A stretch of DNA of 64,000 bases from Verpa conica. Its lineage: Eukaryota > Ascomycota > Pezizomycetes > Pezizales > Morchellaceae. Positions 1-11,900 of this stretch are shown here, piece by piece; position 1 is the first letter of the stretch, and each line of letters begins with the position of its first letter. The notes under the pieces are model-generated. The model had not been told where the DNA came from. It saw only the letters and a list, made by a program, of their open reading frames with translations, and did not search any database. The stretch lies in assembly GCA_033030425.1 (NCBI GenBank), contig JAUFSD010000015.1:1426001-1490000 (forward strand), given 5' to 3'. Both the position numbers and the translations under genes were made by a program.

Positions 1-3000
1 GGGGATGGAATGACATTGCACCTTTGGAAAGAGCCCTTCCGTATCCAGGTACACACTCAAAACCACCCTTTATCTAGAAAAACTCTACTAAATACATAAA
101 CCTCAATAGGCTGTCCGTACTTTGACTCCTTTAAAGGATCCATACGTCATTCCCGGAGTTGCCAAAATTTCAGCTCGCAAAGCTCCAAAGGTTGTCTGGC
201 AGACATCTCCGAAAACCTTCCGCCAGAACCTCCATCCACAGCACAAGATGTTGAAGGATGTTGTCCTGGATGTGGTCAAGCCTGGTCACGGGGAGTACAT
301 AGGGTTTGGGGAACAAGGAGGAATGAGTTTTATGAAGTTGCCTACCTTCATGGATTATTTTAGTGAGTACTTCTTTGAATAATTTTTTTCTTATGGTAAA
401 GCCTAGGGATTGTTTCCTTGTACTAAGTATTCTATAGATTTCGATAATATGCAGTACCAGCAGGTTTATAGTCAGGGTCCTCTTGATAATCGCGAGCCAT
501 TGTAAGTGACCATATTTAATTCATCGTGGCCACTGTGCCAGCTTTGGGGCTCGCTTGTGTGGGATTTTCTTCATTAGTGTCTTGGCTGATATCTTTCCGC
601 AACCAGGTACCACTCCGACCCGTTCTGGATGGAAGTCAACTCAAACGCAGAACATAAAAATATCACTGCCACCTTTCTCGACAATAGCAGCCAGATCGCT
701 GTCGATTTTGGGAAGACAAATTCAGGCTTTATTAAACTAGGCACTAGATTTGGAGGTTTAGATATGTATGGGATCAGTGCAGACACAGTTCCGCAGTGTG
801 TGAGGTCTGTATTATCGTTTCTTATTGGTGGTTATACCATGCAATCCAAAACCTTATAACTATACTAATATATAACTATCTTCTAGACTTTATACAAGTC
901 TCGTTGGACGACCACAGTTGAAGCCAAGGTATATTCTAGGAAGTCACCAAGCGTGTAAGTTCCTAAGACGCCTTTCTACTATGAGTTTCAGATTAAATGT
1001 TTTTTTGCGATCACAAGCTTATCTTATTTCTATATCTATTAAGGTTATGGATACGCGAAAGAGCAGGACCTCCATGATGTCGTCCAGCAATATCGTGATA
1101 ACGGCATCCCTCTTGATGGGTTACACATTGATGTCGACTTCCAGGTAGGGAAATCTCGGAATAAGCACTTTGTTAAAACAGCGAATCTCCGGAGAACGCG
1201 TACCCTCTACTCTGTGGTATATAAGCTAATTATGGTAACAATATTCTCAGGATAAATTCAGAACATTCACCACAAACCCTGTTACCTTCCCCAATCCGAA
1301 GGAAATGTTCGATAAGTTGAGATCCAACGGTATCAAATGCTCTACAAACATTACACCTGTCATTAGTGTAAACGACCGACCTGGAGGTTACAGTACCCTA
1401 ATTACCGGGAAAGAGAAAGGGTGAGTACCTAGAATTCTAAACCTAAGGCCAAATGCTTTGAAGAGAAGAATACAAGGCTGATACGATTGTATTCCTTCTA
1501 TGTAGATATTTCATCGCCGACGACAGATATACCGACGGAACAAGTGGGAATCCAAATGATGTTCGATACTTTTACTGGGGTAGTGGGAACCAGATCGAGG
1601 TTGATCCCAAGGACAGGGGATCTTGGCCCGACTTTGGAGATGATTAGTACGTATATTTATACTACTTAATAACGACATTGTGAGGGTGACTGATACTAAT
1701 AGATTAATAGTGACTTCAACGCGCATTTCAACTCCAAACAACCCTATCACGGTGCGGTAGGTTACGGGTATAAGAATGGAACTGTAAGTGACCCGGCATT
1801 ATAGATAGGTCTGCGATGCTAAATATTTTTTAGGCGGGGCATTATCCCGATCTTAACAGAGAGGAGGTTCGTAAATGGTGGGGGGAGCAGTACGAGTACC
1901 TCTTCAATGCGGGTCTTGAGTTTGTTTGGCAAGACATGACCACTCCTGCGATCCACCCGTCGTATGGAGATATGAAAGGGTATGCACAAGAGAAAATCAT
2001 GTGAATTATGGTCCCAGCTAATGGATATCGTATAGTTTACCCTCACGTCTCTGGATCAACAGCGGCTCATCGAAAGAAAAAGAGAAGAAAAAACTTGCTA
2101 TTGAATGCTGGGCTCTATATTCATATAATCTTCACAAAGCAACCTATCATGGCTTGGGTGTTCTAGATTGCCGCAAAAACAAACGCAACTTCATTCTTGG
2201 GCGTGGTAGTTATGCTGGTGCGTACCGTTACGCGGGTCTTTGGACTGGGGACAATGCAAGCACGTGGGATTTCTGGAGGATTACGGTTTCCCAAGTGCTT
2301 TCTTTGGGCCTTAACGGTGTCTGCATTGCTGGATCTGATACAGGTGGCTTTGAACCTGGTAAGGACAAGAATGGAGTGGAGGAGAAGTACTGTAGTCCGG
2401 AGTTGCTCATTCGATGGTATTCCGGTTCATATCTGCTTCCTTGGCTCAGAAACCACTATGTGAAGAAAGATAGAAAGTGGTTCCAGGTATGAGAACCCCC
2501 TCCTAACTTTAGAAAGGTTCAAAGAAATCTAGAAAGAAATCTAACGTTCTCTAGGAACCATACGCATACGGGAAACATTTCGACGAGAGCAGTACTCCCC
2601 CACCCGCGGACCAAGGATGGCTCTATCATACGGTCTTACCTGTTATAAAGTACTATATTGAGCTCAGGTACTCTCTCATCCAGCTTCTTTACGATGCAAT
2701 GTTCGAGAATGCGATCACCGGTATGCCTATCGCGAGATCTATGGTACGTCTCAAATATTTTTTTGTTTTACTCATGATATATATATGTCTTCACAAGCTT
2801 TCGCACATCTTAGTTTATTATGGTTAAATTTCTTGATAAGAGATGACTAACAGACCTGTCAATTTGGGATAGCTCTTTACGGATACTGAAGATACAACCT
2901 TTTTCAACGAGAGCCAGAAGTTCCTGGACAACCAATATATGTGTGGTGAAGACTTACTCGTGGCACCAATCTTTCACAGCAAGGAGGAAAACTACAATGA

Positions 3001-3906
3001 GAACAGAGATGTCTATCTCCCTCTATACCACAACTGGTACAAATCAAACTTGAGGCCTTGGGATGACCAAGGAGTCCCGTTGACAGGCCCAGTCGAGGGT
3101 GGAAGTGTGATAAACTACACCGCCAAGATTGTTGCAAAAGAGGATTATCATCTTTTCCCAGATATAACTCCAACTTATGTCAGAGAGGGTATGAGTGTCG
3201 AGTCCCCGAGTATATTGTAGAGCTAATACCGCAAAATATAGGCGCAATTATTCCACAAATCGGGGTTCGAAAGTATGTTGGCGAAGGAGGGCCAAACCGT
3301 ATCAAATTCAACATCTACCCTGGCAAGAAAAAGGTAAAAAGCGATAGCTAGTTTCTCGTATCATAAGGTGCCCATAACCGCTAACCACACCTCAAAACCT
3401 AGGAGTACTCTACGTACCTCGACGATGGCGTCAGTCGTGACAGCGCCCCCACGGATCTCCCACAGTACACCAGACCTGAAATCCAGAGGCTAAAAGTCAA
3501 GAAATCAGTGACTGCAAGTGATAGTGATCATGAGGCAAAGGGTTATTACCGCAAAGTTACCGTCAAACAGGTATTCTTTATCCAAACTCAAACTTCATAG
3601 GACGTCTCTAATACCAATAACTTGCAACTTCAATAGGAGACCAGTGACAAAACCAGGACTATCACTATCAAAAAACAGCACGATGGATACGATCCAGTTA
3701 AGGAAGTCGGGAGCTTGTATACAATTATTCTTTGGTATGCGCCAGACTTTAATGGAGCAACAACAGATGTGGGAAAGGCTACCGTGGTGGTCGATGGCGC
3801 AGAGAACACAGTCAATAAGAACACTAGTTTGGGGGCAATTGCAATTGATATCAAGGAGACACTAGGGGCTTCAGCAACGATTACGATTACTGTTACTGCT
3901 GCTTAA
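1..3906 (+). CDS. alpha-1,4-glucan lyase (GH31), 5' end outside the window
   Basis: Cleaves alpha-1,4-glucans (starch, glycogen) by elimination, releasing 1,5-anhydro-D-fructose; it is a lyase within glycoside hydrolase family 31. I read 16 exons: 1-48, 110-361, 438-501, 607-804, 887-954, 1044-1144, 1251-1420, 1506-1646, 1711-1783, 1834-1979, 2036-2486, 2555-2743, 2873-3188, 3242-3333, 3403-3570 and 3637-3906 (TAA). All junctions have GT/AG ends and keep the frame. The spliced product closely resembles morel glucan lyases throughout: HLWKEPFRIQ at the start, the GH31 nucleophile region EFVWQDMTTPAI in exon 10, LGRGSYAGAYRYAGLWTGDN and SDTGGFEP in exon 11, and a beta-rich C-terminus ending TVTAA. 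Only about the first 150 residues are missing, beyond base 1. A plain alpha-glucosidase is less likely, because GH31 hydrolases have WxDMNE where this has WQDMTT. No other anhydrofructose-pathway gene is visible nearby. Confidence 0.93.
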
Positions 3907-5294
3907 TGCGCATGATTGCTACGTAGGACGGTCGGTGTAGCTTTCGAGGGTATTCTTTCTGTTTTGTTGGTAAACAAAGGGTTTTCTCCAGTAGCTATTA
4001 TCACATGGCTGGCTGGAGTGAGGGTTATCGTTCAGTGAGGAAATCTCTAGGAATCTATTAACTACTTTTCTTTCTATCAATGAAATGGTTATTTATAGCC
4101 AACTCCTCTATTATAAAGATGACACGCGACATTCACGAGTTTAATAGTGTTGGTGACCAAAGGGAGTTACTTTTCCGTGATCTATGAGCCTCCTCCAAGC
4201 TATTATGAGATATATCTTCAGTCTTTCTATTGGTTCATGATGCTGATGACCAATGTATGAGTGAGTACCTTTTGCCATACCTGTGTATATCTCAGCATGG
4301 TTCCACCTTGGCGTTTTCTACACACTAAAACAAATATTTCTAAGTTGTTATAGCTTTACAAGCATAAAATAGAGTTTTCATGGTATAGAGCCTCTCATTC
4401 AATCTATCAATCTATATTTCTGCGGGTTTTAATATACTGTGGGGTTGTGAAGTTATAACAACCTGGGATTCTGTCACCTCCTGATCTCGTGCACCACAGT
4501 AGAGGTCCTACTCCAGGTAGACCTCTTTGCTGAAAGTCTTAAATATCTGCTCGATGCAGTTTTATCTTCAGGTCAAAATATACCTGTCACATCTCACCTA
4601 TCACACCAACAAGAGTTCAGGGCTACCAGTAGTTGCTCCCCACTAATTGCTGTACATTCGGCAATCCCCACCCATATTTTTGAGTGGCTCCCCCGTCTAG
4701 TACTAAATACGCCCCGATGTCCTAGTCCGAGGAAGAGCGTTCAAAGTATGTTTACATTGGTGAGTGGGATATCAAGAATAGATCGAGTGCCCGCTACGAG
4801 TTAAGAACACTCTGTCGAGTACGGGCTATCAGGGTTATTGAACAAATTCCCTGAACGAAGTGACGTTTACGCACCGAAGTTGTATGCAAAGGTTCTGTCC
4901 TAGAATGAAAAGAACTATGGTTTATTAAAAAGAGAAAAAATGAATTGACCAATTGGCCCGGCCAATAGCTATAGATCTCGTGGAAGTCCTCCAATCAAGC
5001 GAACCCTAACCCAATATAAGAATCGAGTATCAATAATCAAATTAATTAAAAAAACATGGAGTCCGTCGAAGAGGCCGGGTACTGGTATGGACTAGCCCGA
5101 TGCAAGGGCCTGGGCGGTTCGTTCGGAAAGTAGGCGGCAATGGCCCCTAGACCACCGTGCGCATGGCGGGGTCAAGTCGAGTATCGATATGTACAGCGTA
5201 CGGCAAAAACGATCGAAAAACTTGAGACACGAGACTCGTAGCTTTCATTCGTTCTTTAGGCTTTTGGCGAAGGTTATGGTAGGATTGGTCACAA

Positions 5295-5438
5295 TACAGC
5301 CTCCGGCAAGATTATTGTAGAAACATGGGATTCGAGATCCATGGGATCTATTTGTCTTTCAGATTCTCTTACAGTGAGTATTGGACACAGCACTCCTCAT
5401 CAATGCTTTTTTCTACAATAATCTTGCCGGAGGCTGTA
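5295..5438. mobile_element. MITE-like foldback element, 29-bp perfect TIRs
   Basis: Bases 5295-5323 are the exact reverse complement of 5410-5438 (29 of 29 bases), enclosing an 86-bp centre with no coding capacity. Both ends begin or end in TA, as expected for a Tc1/mariner-type TA target. Perfect terminal repeats suggest recent activity. The terminal motif (TACAGCCTCCGG then AAG/AGAATTATTGT) recurs in diverged form at 5772-5917 and 50183-50341. Confidence 0.8.
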
Positions 5439-5771
5439 CTGTTAGCCGACTCCCGGTTCCTCGATCTTTGTTGTACCCAATTAGGTACCAGGTTCTGTTG
5501 TTGCAGTCCTTAATTGGTTTAGTTTCTGGTTTGCCAACTCATAACCCTGTATCCAGAACCTCTGGGTATGAATAATATCCCGGCTCCCCGCAAGTGCATC
5601 CAAGAAAGCAATTGTATTCATGCAAAGTAGATAAGATTACGGGTATCGAGAAAGAAAGCGCTCTTGACCCTACGTGGTGCGCATGAGATGGTTTTAGTGG
5701 AGCTTAGATTCCTACGCGTTATCCTGTTTTTTTCTTTTCTTTCTCGGTCACCTGCTGGTTAGCCTAGATTC

Positions 5772-5917
5772 TATAGCTCCCGGTAGAATTATTGTGGAAA
5801 TGTGGCGCGCAAGATAATTCGTCTTCTACGTTTTTGACGAAGGTTTGGACAATATCATTGGCTAGAAGCCCCTGCTCGATAATCCATGTTTCCAGAATAA
5901 TTCTACCAGACGCTGTA
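5772..5917. mobile_element. diverged foldback element, same family as 5295-5438
   Basis: The left arm (from 5772) and right arm (to 5917) are imperfect inverted copies over about 34 bases, sharing the GGTAGAATTATT core. Length (146 bp) and TA ends match the element at 5295. It is an older member of the same family. Confidence 0.65.
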
Positions 5918-6406
5918 TATCGAGACGATTTTTACTGGGGGCCGGGAGATCGCGAGATTGACAAATAATACTAGTTTGAACACCTGTGATATATGTATGG
6001 TGTGGTATAAACTTGAAAGATTCTATTTGGTCATAACGCATCACTCGCCAAGCCTGCACGGCGCAGCTCCCATGTGAGGTTGAAACGTATTTATCAACAA
6101 ATAGACACTCTAGCTTTTAGTTAGCCTTATATTCAGTGGTGAATTGTGAAATCAAAAGTTTGACTAATCTACGCTTCCATGTAGCGAAAATGATGTTCAC
6201 CATTGGCTAGATGAAAATAGGAAACCCCAAGAGAGCCCTCATTTAAAGTGTCACATATGATATTACTATCCCAAAATATTACTAACGCCTGAGGATAAGA
6301 AAAGGCTCAGGTATATTTAACCCGAAGAAAACGAAATCACAACCCCCCCGCGCTAAAGTAATGAACTCAACACAGAAATCTATACGAAGACATTAAATAA
6401 ATTAAT

Positions 6407-8263
6407 CTAAGCAATGTGTGGGAGGAGGTTTGTCCACATGACCTTATCGTATGAACCATGCGGAAGCTTCCTCACCGATATAAATGACTCGACCAAAAGG
6501 TATAATCGAGCCAAAACACAGGGAAGAATTGTTAAGACAAAGCAAAAACAATAAAAAAATATAGTCCATCGTGCTGCAGTTGAGTATACCTGGAATGACA
6601 ATGCTCTTGTCCTCTGTATACCTGGTATTGGTATCTCTTCATCAGTAACATCACTGGAGTCTTCCACAGCCTCGATAGAACCTCCCACTTCCTTTGAATC
6701 CCACAAACCATCCCCCGTGTTCCTTCTTATACTCTGAACTCCCTCTTTCATCAAATCTTCATCTTTTGCCGGCACCCCATCTCTTTTCCTGCCTACTACC
6801 CCCCAAACCCACTTGCCAAGAATGCCAACCAACATAGATATGCAAAATAACATAACAGTCACAGCGGTAAGAATGGAAGAAATCTTCCATAATCTGCGCT
6901 CTGCCTCGCTCGGAAAATTAAATTCCCATGCTACTAGATGGAGACTCCCGTGGGTGATGCTAACGACCGAAAGCCCAAAAGCCTCCCACAAAAAAGTTGC
7001 CCCTCCGTTCACCACCGCTTCATAGGCCTCGAAAAGTAATAAGAGATCTTTAGAGAGGTTTCCTGTCCCGAAACCACGCCTGTCCCATAGTTGTTGGAAC
7101 AAGAGCTTCCCGAGACCGGCTCGTTTAGTGAGACAATCGGTGTAGTCCTTGTGCCAAAATACCTCTGTTTCGTTGTTGAACTTGTTGAAGCCATTTACCT
7201 TACCATCACCCCCGCCTCCTAGGTCCCTTAGTACGTCTGGATGTACTAATATAAACTCCGGCTGGGTGACATTGAACGGTTTGTTGATCCAAACCACATA
7301 CATTGCTACCGCGCAGAACGTATGTAGTATTGTGTAGAGCTCAAGCAAGGTAACGGGTAATTTGCTTGCATATCGACTTAGTACTTGAATAATGGTCCAA
7401 ATCGCCTGGAAGCACACTAAGAACTTGGCAAGTCGGTTGACTTTGCTTTTATCCCTGACTCGATGCGATGAAGGGTAAGAGACGAGTATCTTCGACTGGG
7501 CGAGGTGTAGGACTCCCCGTGGTGTAAGTGTGAGGCGCTGTTGGGTAGCCCCGGACTCTGAGATCTCTTGGGCTATACGCGCATTTCTCGGGGTATTCCG
7601 GATACGATCGATGCTATCGTGAGGCCTAACCTTTTCACATTCGGTAGAGCTGGAATTTCGTGGGTCGATAGTGTGACCAGACTTATCCTCCACGACAACA
7701 AAACCCCCCATCACAGCATAATAAGAAAGTGTTATATCCCATTCTGTAGTGTTCTCTTTTGTGACTTTCTTCATCTCCGCCAAAAGCAGTTTCGCAGTCC
7801 TCCTCTCGTGGGCTGCTACCAAAAGGGAAATCTCTGGAAAGAGAAGTGTCATGACACTCCAGAGTATCTTATTATAGTTGAGGTTCTGGTGAAGCTTTGA
7901 TACAGAAGTAGTGAATTCTGCCGTGGTAGGGGCGGGGGTTTGCGCGTCGCGTTCCACTTTAGTTTGTGTCTCAGATAAACGTCTTTTATATCTGGCTTCC
8001 CACATATAGGGTTCGATGTTTGAATGAACCGCTGTCCACGCGCATAGGAGTAGAGTCAGCATACAAGGGAATATGACATCTACCGTCCCCCTCCTCGTTG
8101 GTCCGCTGAACCAGGATGGTTCATAACCCGGATGCGCCTGCGCTGGGTTGGGTTCGGTAGTTGAGCGTCGGGTGACATATGGGGCGTCTTGCTGTGTTGG
8201 CGCCGATTCTACATATACGACGAGAAGTAGTAGTAGGGCGAGTATCCTTTGGGGGGTAAGCAT
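6407..8263 (-). CDS. polytopic membrane protein, function unknown
   Basis: A single uninterrupted reading frame of 618 residues. The N-terminus (MLTPQRILALLLLLVVYVESAP) is a clear signal peptide. Hydrophobic segments follow at about residues 62-80, 135-150, 285-345, 425-445, 460-490 and 560-590. Motifs I associate with a widespread uncharacterised fungal membrane family are present: WINKPFNV in the middle, HLVAWEFNFPSEAERRLW before a membrane pair, and a C-terminus with RLYLLVESFISVRKLPHGSY. A low-complexity acidic stretch (about 505-550) separates the last segments. I do not assign a biochemical role. No intron is needed, and the ATG at 8263 is preferred because it supplies the signal peptide. 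Confidence 0.85.
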   Translation of the reverse strand: MLTPQRILALLLLLVVYVESAPTQQDAPYVTRRSTTEPNPAQAHPGYEPSWFSGPTRRGTVDVIFPCMLTLLLCAWTAVHSNIEPYMWEARYKRRLSETQTKVERDAQTPAPTTAEFTTSVSKLHQNLNYNKILWSVMTLLFPEISLLVAAHERRTAKLLLAEMKKVTKENTTEWDITLSYYAVMGGFVVVEDKSGHTIDPRNSSSTECEKVRPHDSIDRIRNTPRNARIAQEISESGATQQRLTLTPRGVLHLAQSKILVSYPSSHRVRDKSKVNRLAKFLVCFQAIWTIIQVLSRYASKLPVTLLELYTILHTFCAVAMYVVWINKPFNVTQPEFILVHPDVLRDLGGGGDGKVNGFNKFNNETEVFWHKDYTDCLTKRAGLGKLLFQQLWDRRGFGTGNLSKDLLLLFEAYEAVVNGGATFLWEAFGLSVVSITHGSLHLVAWEFNFPSEAERRLWKISSILTAVTVMLFCISMLVGILGKWVWGVVGRKRDGVPAKDEDLMKEGVQSIRRNTGDGLWDSKEVGGSIEAVEDSSDVTDEEIPIPGIQRTRALSFQVYSTAARWTIFFYCFCFVLTILPCVLARLYLLVESFISVRKLPHGSYDKVMWTNLLPHIA

Positions 8264-10426
8264 CTTGATTGAAGGGATTTCTATGATTATATCGATGAGC
8301 CCCTGTGTCTCTAAGTTATGGAATTCGGTAGCTTGGGAATACCTCCTAGCACGATATATAATTGGCCGAAGCGACTAAACCAAGTGTGTAGATTATCGGA
8401 GGGCAACAGAAATCTCGCTTACTACCCTTCTCCTATCTAATATCGGAGAAAAGAAAACAAAGGTTTTAGAGAATGAGTACTGACACCTTGTGTGAAAGGG
8501 TATCCAGGGAATCTAGTAGAGAATTATAATGCGAAGCTTTCCGGGAACATAAATCTGAATTAGGGGCGGATTAGAGCTTTATCACTTACAGCAGCTGGTG
8601 CTGCGCTTGCTAGTTACTGGTTCTTAATTGCGCACCGATTTAGGCGTCCTATACAACCTTGCTAATACAGATCAAGGAGTTTGATCGGCTTTTAGTAGTT
8701 GGTTTAGCCATAGAAGTACTGCCTGATGCCCTTGTTTCTCGATCCTTTTGTACTAGTGGCTGTGTACTTAAAGCGTGCAAAGCAAACCCAAATAAAACTG
8801 ATTGGGAAACGACGTTTTTATGACGACTACCCAATACTCAGGCTCCCTTTTCCGGAGCCTATAACAGAAAAAAAGGTGTTGAATGACGAAATGTGCGAAG
8901 AGAAAATATTACTGATAAATGATAGACTTTGCCCGTACACCCTAAAAATGCCCTTGGTTTGATGCTTCGAAAGTACCCTTCTACTTGCCTTATCTACTCT
9001 ATAGGTTCGCTTCCCCTCCCGAGAGACATGCTAATCTGGACCAGAGAAAGTGAGGCTTGGCTTTAAGATTGTGGTTAAGTGGTACTAATAGACGAATAAT
9101 ATTGGGGCCTGACCTGAGTCAATAAAAGGCAACAAACCCACAATTCACAGAGAATCACTCCACTCTACTCACGTCGAAGTCTCTACTGAACCTCATCCTT
9201 TCTGGTATAAACTTAATATATCTCTGAATGGAGACAGAGTAGATACGGTATATCCTGAGGCACTTGACGCCTCACACCTCCTACGCATCCACACAGAGGG
9301 AACCAGGTGGAGTCCCATAAACATATATGTAGATCTTAAAAAATCCTGATCTCAGATTAACTACCCACCTGGGCTAAAATGGCTTTCCTTGGCGCCATTG
9401 ATGTGGGCTTGGCGAGTATTTAGCATGATTAGTACTCTAGTATTTTATTGGTAAGTAGAGACCCGACCACCTGCAGGCTGTACGTGAAGTCTCAGCTGGT
9501 CGCAAGACTGCATTGCACATCAGACAATCCAATCCCTCCGCCTACGCTAATACCTAGTGCTCCCGCTGAAAAAAGCAAAGACAGAGGCTCAATATCTATT
9601 CCGCCACAGCCTTTTATTGTGTAACCTCGAACATAGGTATCAATATGTAGATCGATAAGTTGATGTTGTGCTGTCAGAAGGATCAGCACCCGCACCCCAG
9701 TGGCCTTCCTATGACCAGCGCAATCACTGGATATAGCAGCTCAATGTGAATTATCAAAGGTCCAGAATTTATTTGTAGGAGCCCGGGAGTCTCATATAGA
9801 GTATACCGGCACAGGAAATTATGTAATAACTCACAGACCATAAACTGCTGGCAGCCCAAAGCCGTGATGTAATGCAATCGAGCCAGTGATGGTTCTCCAA
9901 AGTGACTGTTTATTGAGTGGTGAACATGGTGCCTACTAAATCTAGAACCCTTTCGCCAGCTTATAGACCCCCGGACAAAGACAATGCGATTGATCACACT
10001 TGGCGACTGACCTGTCACACACGTACCTGAGCCGCAACCTCGCCTACATCATAGGTACAGTATTTCCGCGGGGTCGCGAGATGTATATATATATGTAAAT
10101 CAGATACCTCCTAAAATGCATCGATAAAATGGAATTCCCTAGAGATATCCAAGTTGACCCCAATAATGTCTGTTTACCCCTTCTCAGCACCCCCCTTGCT
10201 CTTTCTCCTAGGAAGTAATTTTTGCTAAAATAGGGATATCACGTAGGATGATTCCTCTGGTGATGGTTATGGAACTGAACTGTATGTCCCTTGCCCATAC
10301 CTAGAAGGCATGAACCTATAGACTAAAAGTTTCTCTAGGAGCGAATATTCAACTCAATCGCTAACTTCGAGTATATACGAGTACGCTTGTACTTTCACTG
10401 AATTCTATAGTTACTGAGGGTCTGGA
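8264..10426. other. intergenic spacer
   Basis: No gene supported. A short stretch around 8660-8820 (+) can be read as part of a protein-like sequence (…ACKANPNKTDWETTF) before a stop, but it has no start, no splice continuation and no family I recognise. It may be a relic. Confidence 0.5.
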
Positions 10427-11900
10427 TACAGGTACCGGCACAAAAACGGGAGACGGTATCATGCTTCTGAAGAACAGTAAGTATCTTTCCACTATTGAGA
10501 TTGGGGATGGAAATACTAATACGAGGTATTCTAGGAAATACTCAATGCCCAATGACGAGGTATACCCGAATTCTAAACAGTACGAGCTGAGACTCTAGCT
10601 GATAACAACCTACAGACAGAGCAAGACAGGTTTGTCCATCACCATGCTCCGCATCCCCTTTACAAGATTTTGATATAGAGTTTTACAGGCTTGATATCCT
10701 ACACCATAGCTACCTCCTCGTTATGGACGGTAAGCTCCACCTCGCCCCAATTGGTCTAAATCCACAGCGGATTCTAGATATAGGGACCGGAACTGGGATA
10801 TGGGCTATCGACGTAGGAGAGTAAGCTTTAACCCCACTTAGCACTTATTCCCAAGAGGAGAAAAGATGAAAGGTAAAGAGTACTAATCTCAAAATAGTAA
10901 ATATCCATCTGCCGAGGTCATCGGTACTGATCTATCGCCAATCCAACCATCTTGGTAACCCCTCCACCTCTCTACTGCTTTTATTCACTAGTGCGGGGAT
11001 CTTTAGTTCCATTTCCCCAATACCCCTCTTTATAGTTTTTTTTTTGAGTCCACTCTTTAGGATGTTCTGGTGTTGGCTCTAATACTAGCGGTATTCAAAG
11101 GGTTCCACCAAATGTCTCCTTTGAAATTGACGACGCAGAGGAAGATTGGACGTACAGGAAGAACTCTTTCGATCTAGTGCATATCCGCCACCTCAACGGT
11201 GCAATTGCAGACTGGCAGAAACTGTTAGACCAAGCATTTGCGTAAGCTCATCGCCCTTACTCACCTCCCTACCTACGACAGGGCAAAAGCAGGGTTAATA
11301 GATAGGAAAAAATGACAGACACATCAAACCAGGCGGCTGGATCGAAATGGCAGAGTTTGAGATGGGAATCTACTCCGACGACAACTCACTCCCGGACCAT
11401 CTCGAGCTCAAAAAATTCTATGACCACCTCTATGAAGCCACTGAGAAATCTGGTCATTTCACGCCTCCCCACGTTTCTAGTCTAGCACTTCTCTAACTAG
11501 TCTCCTGGTATAGGCCGTAGCTACCGTCACACAGCGGTTTTTGAGCCACTTCTTGAGAAAGCCGGTTTCACGGATATCCACCACCAATTAGTTAAGATCC
11601 CGCTGGGTCCCTGGCCGGCGAGTAAGAAGGAAAAGGAGATCGGCGCCTTCATACTGCTGTCGGCTCAGACGGGATTTGAGGCGTTTGGGATCGAGGTGTT
11701 TACGAGTATACTTGGGATGCCGGTGGAGGAGGCACAGAACGTAATAACGATGTCAGCGAAGCAGTCGAAGAATAGAAAGATCCATTCGTATAGTAAACAG
11801 TAAGTTTTCTATCCGAGTGATGCGGGGAGGTATTAAGAGTGGTAGTGCTGATGAGAGATTAAGCCATTTTTATTATGCGCAGAAACCAATGAAGGAGTAG
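10427..11900 (+). CDS. LaeA-like SAM-dependent methyltransferase, start unresolved
   Basis: Class I methyltransferase of the LaeA/TAM-like fungal family, often nuclear regulators or tailoring enzymes of secondary metabolism. Exons read by eye: ..10427-10476, 10535-10559, 10616-10629 (14-nt microexon), 10689-10820, 10898-10954, 11101-11241, 11319-11452, 11514-11799, 11864-11900 (TAG). Diagnostic pieces appear in order: [40 protein letters not shown], the SAM-binding motif [42 protein letters not shown], and a C-terminal YYAQKP like the VYGQKP end of the family. The start is not clear: a TGA lies in frame at 10415, just before the first recognisable residues. Either an upstream exon is spliced to the TACAG at 10427-10431, or the N-terminus is broken. 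No other biosynthetic gene is adjacent. Confidence 0.8.

Larger units (their letters stand above)
3907..6406. other. intergenic spacer with foldback elements
   Basis: I see no convincing gene in these 2.5 kb. The spacer holds two related TA-flanked foldback elements (5295-5438 and 5772-5917). A sequence at 5191-5220 resembles the outer terminal repeat of the element at 50133-50446, with no partner found nearby. The rest is AT-rich with stops in all frames. Confidence 0.6.

Noticed and set aside
8649..8834. Small frames around 8.65-8.96 kb as a gene
   Set aside because: Opposite-strand frames overlap here, none has a start with context or splice continuation, and no family is recognisable.
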